From the NCBI GenBank assembly GCA_021796375.1, contig JAJYJF010000079.1:1-8269 (forward strand): a DNA stretch of 8,269 nucleotides, written 5' to 3'. Position 1 is the stretch's first letter, and each line of letters starts with the position of its first letter. The position numbers and the translations under genes were made by a program. Shown in pieces: positions 6,214 through 8,269 of this stretch. The notes beneath the pieces were generated by a model that was not told where the DNA came from, did no database searches, and was given only the letters and a program-made list of their open reading frames with translations. The DNA comes from Chloroflexota bacterium (GTDB lineage Bacteria > Chloroflexota > Anaerolineae > Anaerolineales > Anaerolineaceae).

Positions 6214-6217
6214 GGAG
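6214..6217 (+). promoter_or_regulatory. Ribosome binding site that decides the kaiC start
   Basis: GGAG (6214-6217) lies 9 nt before the ATG at 6227. An earlier in-frame ATG at 6212 has no purine-rich site upstream and itself overlaps this GGAG, so 6227 is preferred. The alternative would add only five residues (MEQKS). Confidence 0.6.
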
Positions 6218-6226
6218 CAAAAATCC

Positions 6227-7273
6227 ATGGAAAAGCCCCCATCAGCGGAACTGGCGGATAAAACCCTCCCAAAAAGCCCGACCGGGATCCAGGGATTGGA
6301 TCAGATTGTCAACGGAGGTCTCCCAAAGGGACGCACAACGCTGGTTTGCGGCGGCCCGGGCTGCGGGAAAACGCTCCTGGCGGTCGAGTTCTTGATCCGC
6401 GGCGCGGAGCAGTTCGGCGAGCCGGGGGTCTTCATGGCCTTCGAGGAAACCCAGGAAGACCTTTCCAAGAACGTGGCCTCACTGGGGATCGACCTGCAAG
6501 ACCTGATCGACCGGCAAAAAATCTTCGTCGATTACGTGTACCTGGAGCCCTCCGAGATCGAGGAGACGGGTGAATATGACCTGGAAGGGCTGTTCATCCG
6601 GCTGGGATCGGCGATCGACGCCATCGGCGCAAAACGGGTGGTGCTGGATACGATCGAATCGATCTTTTCCGGGTTCGGCAACGAAGGCATCCTGCGCGCG
6701 GAGGTCCGCCGGTTGTTCCGCTGGCTGAAAGAAAAAGGGGTCACGGCGATCGTGACCGGCGAGCGCGGAGAAAAATCGCTCACCCGCTACGGCCTCGAGG
6801 AATACGTTTCCGACTGCGTCATCCTGCTGGAGAACCGCATGGTGAACAAGATCGCGAACCGCATCCTCCAGGTGGTTAAATACCGCGGCTCGGCGCATGG
6901 GACGGACGAGTATCCATTCTTGATCGGGAAGGAGGGGCTGTGGGTTCAGCCGATCACCTCCATTGGGCTGAATTACCCGGTATCCAGCCAGCGCGTCCCG
7001 ACCGGCATCCCCGCGCTGGACGACATGCTCGGCGGGAAAGGTTATTTCCGCGGGTCGAGCGTGCTGATTTCTGGCACGGCGGGGACCGGGAAAACCAGCC
7101 TGGCGGCCAGCTTTGTGGATGCGGCCTGCCGGCGCGGCGAGCGCAGCCTGTTCTTTGCCTTTGAGGAATCAACCGCCCAGATCCTGCGGAACATGAGATC
7201 GATTGGATTGGACCTGCAGGGGTGGATAGACCAGGGACTGCTGCAGTTCCATGCGGCGCGGCCTTCTCTCTAA
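6227..7273 (+). CDS. kaiC: KaiC-like circadian clock ATPase, N-terminal fragment (CI domain plus start of CII)
   Basis: The 348 residues before the in-frame TAA cover the whole first RecA-like domain of KaiC and the first third of the second. CI has SPTGIQGLD (17-25), Walker A GGPGCGKT (42-49), catalytic Glu pair E73-E74 in FMAFEETQED, and Walker B KRVVLDT with D141. CII starts at about 258 with VPTGIPALDDMLGG and has Walker A GTAGTGKT (283-290) and Glu pair E313-E314 in FFAFEES. It ends in FHAARPSL just where homologues continue YGLEMHL. In the Kai system CI is the slow ATPase and the KaiB docking domain, and CII is the autokinase. As a separate product this would keep a complete CI but only a partial CII lacking Walker B and the phosphosites. 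See the entry for the whole locus. Confidence 0.85.
   Translation: MEKPPSAELADKTLPKSPTGIQGLDQIVNGGLPKGRTTLVCGGPGCGKTLLAVEFLIRGAEQFGEPGVFMAFEETQEDLSKNVASLGIDLQDLIDRQKIFVDYVYLEPSEIEETGEYDLEGLFIRLGSAIDAIGAKRVVLDTIESIFSGFGNEGILRAEVRRLFRWLKEKGVTAIVTGERGEKSLTRYGLEEYVSDCVILLENRMVNKIANRILQVVKYRGSAHGTDEYPFLIGKEGLWVQPITSIGLNYPVSSQRVPTGIPALDDMLGGKGYFRGSSVLISGTAGTGKTSLAASFVDAACRRGERSLFFAFEESTAQILRNMRSIGLDLQGWIDQGLLQFHAARPSL
7271..7273 (+). other. In-frame TAA inside kaiC
   Basis: The codons run CCT TCT CTC TAA GGG ATC GAA ATG, giving P-S-L-stop-G-I-E-M. Related bacterial KaiC proteins read PSLYGLEM, so TAT or TAC has become TAA by one base. Frame is unchanged on both sides. Other genes here (the CtaG, CT and BCCP proteins) stop normally and kaiC itself ends in TAA at 7946-7948, so reassignment of TAA is unlikely. 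Confidence 0.9.
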
Positions 7274-7276
7274 GGG
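7272..7276 (+). promoter_or_regulatory. Ribosome-binding-like AAGGG at the internal kaiC stop
   Basis: AAGGG (7272-7276) lies 6 nt before the ATG at 7283. The two A bases belong to the premature stop codon, so the change that broke kaiC also improved a possible internal start. Translation could restart here after termination. Confidence 0.4.
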
Positions 7277-7282
7277 ATCGAA

Positions 7283-7948
7283 ATGCACCTGCTGACCCTG
7301 CAAAAAACCATCGAGGAGTACCGGCCAGAGATTGTGGTGATCGACCCGCTAACCAACCTGACGTCGATCGGCAGCAGCCTGGAGGTGAAATCCATGCTGA
7401 CCCGCCTGATCGATTTCCTGAAAATGAAACAGGTGACGGCGATCTTCACCAGCCTCACCAACGGCTCGGACACGGAGATCAGCGCCGAGGTGGGTATCTC
7501 CTCCCTCATGGATACCTGGCTCCTGGTGCGCAACATGGAGACGGGCAGCGAGCGCAACCGCGGGCTGTATGTCTTGAAATCCCGGGGAATGGCCCATTCC
7601 ACCCAGGTGCGCGAGTTCCGGCTGAGCGATCACGGTGTGGAGCTGGTTGACGTCTACGTGGGGCCCGAGGGGATTTTGACGGGTTCGGCGCGAACGGCTC
7701 AGGAAGGCCGGGAGAAAAGCCTGGCAGTAAAGCGGCAGGCTGAGGTCGAGCGCCACAAGCGGGAAATGGAACGCAACCGCAGCAGCCTGCAGGCGCAAAT
7801 ATCCGCGCTGCAGGCCGCGATCGAGCTGGAAGAAGAAAAATACCAATCCTTCCTGGCCGATGAGGACCGGGAACGCCAGCTGCAGGCCGGCGAGCGCGGG
7901 GCGCAGGTCCGGGCCCGGCAGCGCGGAACCCCCAATGGAGGGAATTAA
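7283..7948 (+). CDS. kaiC: KaiC-like C-terminal fragment (rest of CII plus coiled coil)
   Basis: These 221 residues continue KaiC directly after the in-frame TAA. They begin [20 protein letters not shown] with Walker B Asp at 21 (DPLTNL). The phosphosite region is [14 protein letters not shown] (65-78), with S73 and S74 aligned to the Ser/Thr pair that KaiC phosphorylates. [20 protein letters not shown] (99-118) and [14 protein letters not shown] (124-137) are typical of the end of CII. From about 138 to 205 the chain is a charged, Leu/Gln-rich helix that looks like a coiled coil, and it ends in a basic tail. Alone it lacks any P-loop and should not bind ATP as a KaiC domain does. It has an AAGGG site 6 nt upstream and overlaps the kaiB start by one base. 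Confidence 0.82.
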   Translation: MHLLTLQKTIEEYRPEIVVIDPLTNLTSIGSSLEVKSMLTRLIDFLKMKQVTAIFTSLTNGSDTEISAEVGISSLMDTWLLVRNMETGSERNRGLYVLKSRGMAHSTQVREFRLSDHGVELVDVYVGPEGILTGSARTAQEGREKSLAVKRQAEVERHKREMERNRSSLQAQISALQAAIELEEEKYQSFLADEDRERQLQAGERGAQVRARQRGTPNGGN

Positions 7949-8269
7949 TGGACGCGTCTCTTGACCTCAGCCGGCGCGGGAACGGCGACGGACTGGATGT
8001 GGATGAGATCTGGGAGCTGCGCCTGTACGTTGCCGGCCAGACCCCCAAGTCGATCACGGCTTTTGCCAATCTGAAAGCCTTATGCGAAACGCATCTGGCG
8101 GGCAAGTACCGCATCGAGGTGATCGACCTGCTCGAAAACCCGACCCTGGCGCGCGGCGACCAGATCCTGGCGATCCCCACGCTGGTCCGCAAGCTGCCTG
8201 AACCGGTGAAAAAGATCATCGGCGATCTCTCCAATACCGAACGTGTGCTGGTCGGGCTGGACCTCCGGC
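7948..8269 (+). CDS. kaiB: KaiB circadian clock protein (C-terminus beyond right edge)
   Basis: The 107 visible residues are nearly the whole protein. After an extra N-terminal segment of about 20 residues come [20 protein letters not shown] (24-43), [20 protein letters not shown] (54-73), [20 protein letters not shown] (74-93) and [14 protein letters not shown] (94-107). These are the canonical KaiB motifs, including the proline-rich loop and the Gly and Asp of VGLDL (G103, D105) known to influence fold switching in KaiB. KaiB binds the KaiC CI domain in its fold-switched state and helps reset phosphorylation. The start ATG overlaps the kaiC stop as TAATG, with GGAGGG (7936-7941) 6 nt upstream, so the genes are translationally coupled. 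No stop is reached; cyanobacterial KaiB ends only some ten residues further. Confidence 0.94.
   Translation, partial: MDASLDLSRRGNGDGLDVDEIWELRLYVAGQTPKSITAFANLKALCETHLAGKYRIEVIDLLENPTLARGDQILAIPTLVRKLPEPVKKIIGDLSNTERVLVGLDLR

Larger units (their letters stand above)
6227..7948 (+). pseudogene. kaiC: kaiC locus as one reading frame with a single internal TAA
   Basis: If the TAA at codon 349 is ignored, 573 codons form one continuous KaiC. The order is CI (about 15-243), CII (about 255-490) and a charged C-terminal coiled coil (about 490-557), which is longer than the roughly 519-residue cyanobacterial KaiC. Both Walker A/B sets and both catalytic Glu pairs are intact, with the second Walker B at D373 in PEIVVIDPL. 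The phosphosite pair is S425-S426 in GISSLMDT, where cyanobacterial KaiC has Ser-Thr. Ser-Ser and a coiled-coil tail are features I associate with KaiC2-type proteins of non-cyanobacteria. There is no other lesion and reading frame is kept, so this is a recent nonsense change, a base error, or a split gene. Calling it a pseudogene is one of these options, not proven. Confidence 0.6.

Noticed and set aside
7240..7300. A frameshift in kaiC
   Set aside because: The two kaiC parts are in the same frame, with nine bases (Gly-Ile-Glu) between the TAA and the next ATG, so only a base substitution is needed.
7506..8234. A 242-codon minus-strand frame opposite kaiC and kaiB
   Set aside because: It is Arg/Pro/Ser-rich and antisense to well-supported Kai coding sequence, typical of high-GC shadow frames.

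Overview
The window is a GC-rich bacterial segment that carries four transcription units and no RNA genes, CRISPR or recognisable mobile elements. The mix of genes is a CT-BC-BCCP acyl-CoA carboxylase operon, a two-gene copper-delivery pair for a haem-copper oxidase, and kaiC-kaiB without kaiA in view. This suggests an aerobic or facultative non-cyanobacterial lineage. A member of Chloroflexota (Anaerolineae-like) is my best guess, but it is inferred from gene content and not from a phylogenetic marker.

Layout, left to right. (1) Positions 1-356, minus strand: the N-terminal half of a DeoR-family sugar-responsive repressor, cut by the window edge. It has its own AT-rich promoter (418-446), and a perfect dyad lies in the spacer between the -35 and -10 boxes. 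(2) Positions 553-2086, minus strand: a Sco1/SenC copper chaperone followed by a CtaG/caa3-type oxidase assembly membrane protein, driven by a near-consensus promoter at 2140-2168. (3) Positions 2326-5886, minus strand: an operon of carboxyltransferase, biotin carboxylase and biotin carboxyl carrier protein with 17-nt and 13-nt gaps, closed by a 15-bp perfect hairpin terminator at 2255-2304. Together these three subunits carboxylate a short acyl-CoA (acetyl- and/or propionyl-CoA) using ATP, bicarbonate and biotin. (4) Positions 5887-6211: a divergent regulatory region of about 325 bp with hairpins, phased TCATA/TATGA repeats, a TATAAT box and a broken hydrophobic mini-ORF. (5) Positions 6227-8269, plus strand: kaiC and kaiB, overlapping by one base (TAATG), with kaiB cut by the right edge.

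The most notable point is the kaiC locus. The reading frame is intact and well conserved over 573 codons except for a single in-frame TAA at 7271-7273, where related KaiC proteins are expected to have tyrosine (ARPSL-Y-GLE). It is a one-base nonsense change and not a frameshift. The TAA also completes an AAGGG ribosome-binding-like sequence 6 nt before an ATG (7283) that restarts the rest of CII. The locus is therefore a fresh pseudogene, a base-call error, or a KaiC made as two polypeptides. If read through, the protein is a double-RecA KaiC with a Ser-Ser phosphosite dyad and a C-terminal coiled coil, which resembles the KaiC2-type proteins of non-cyanobacteria.
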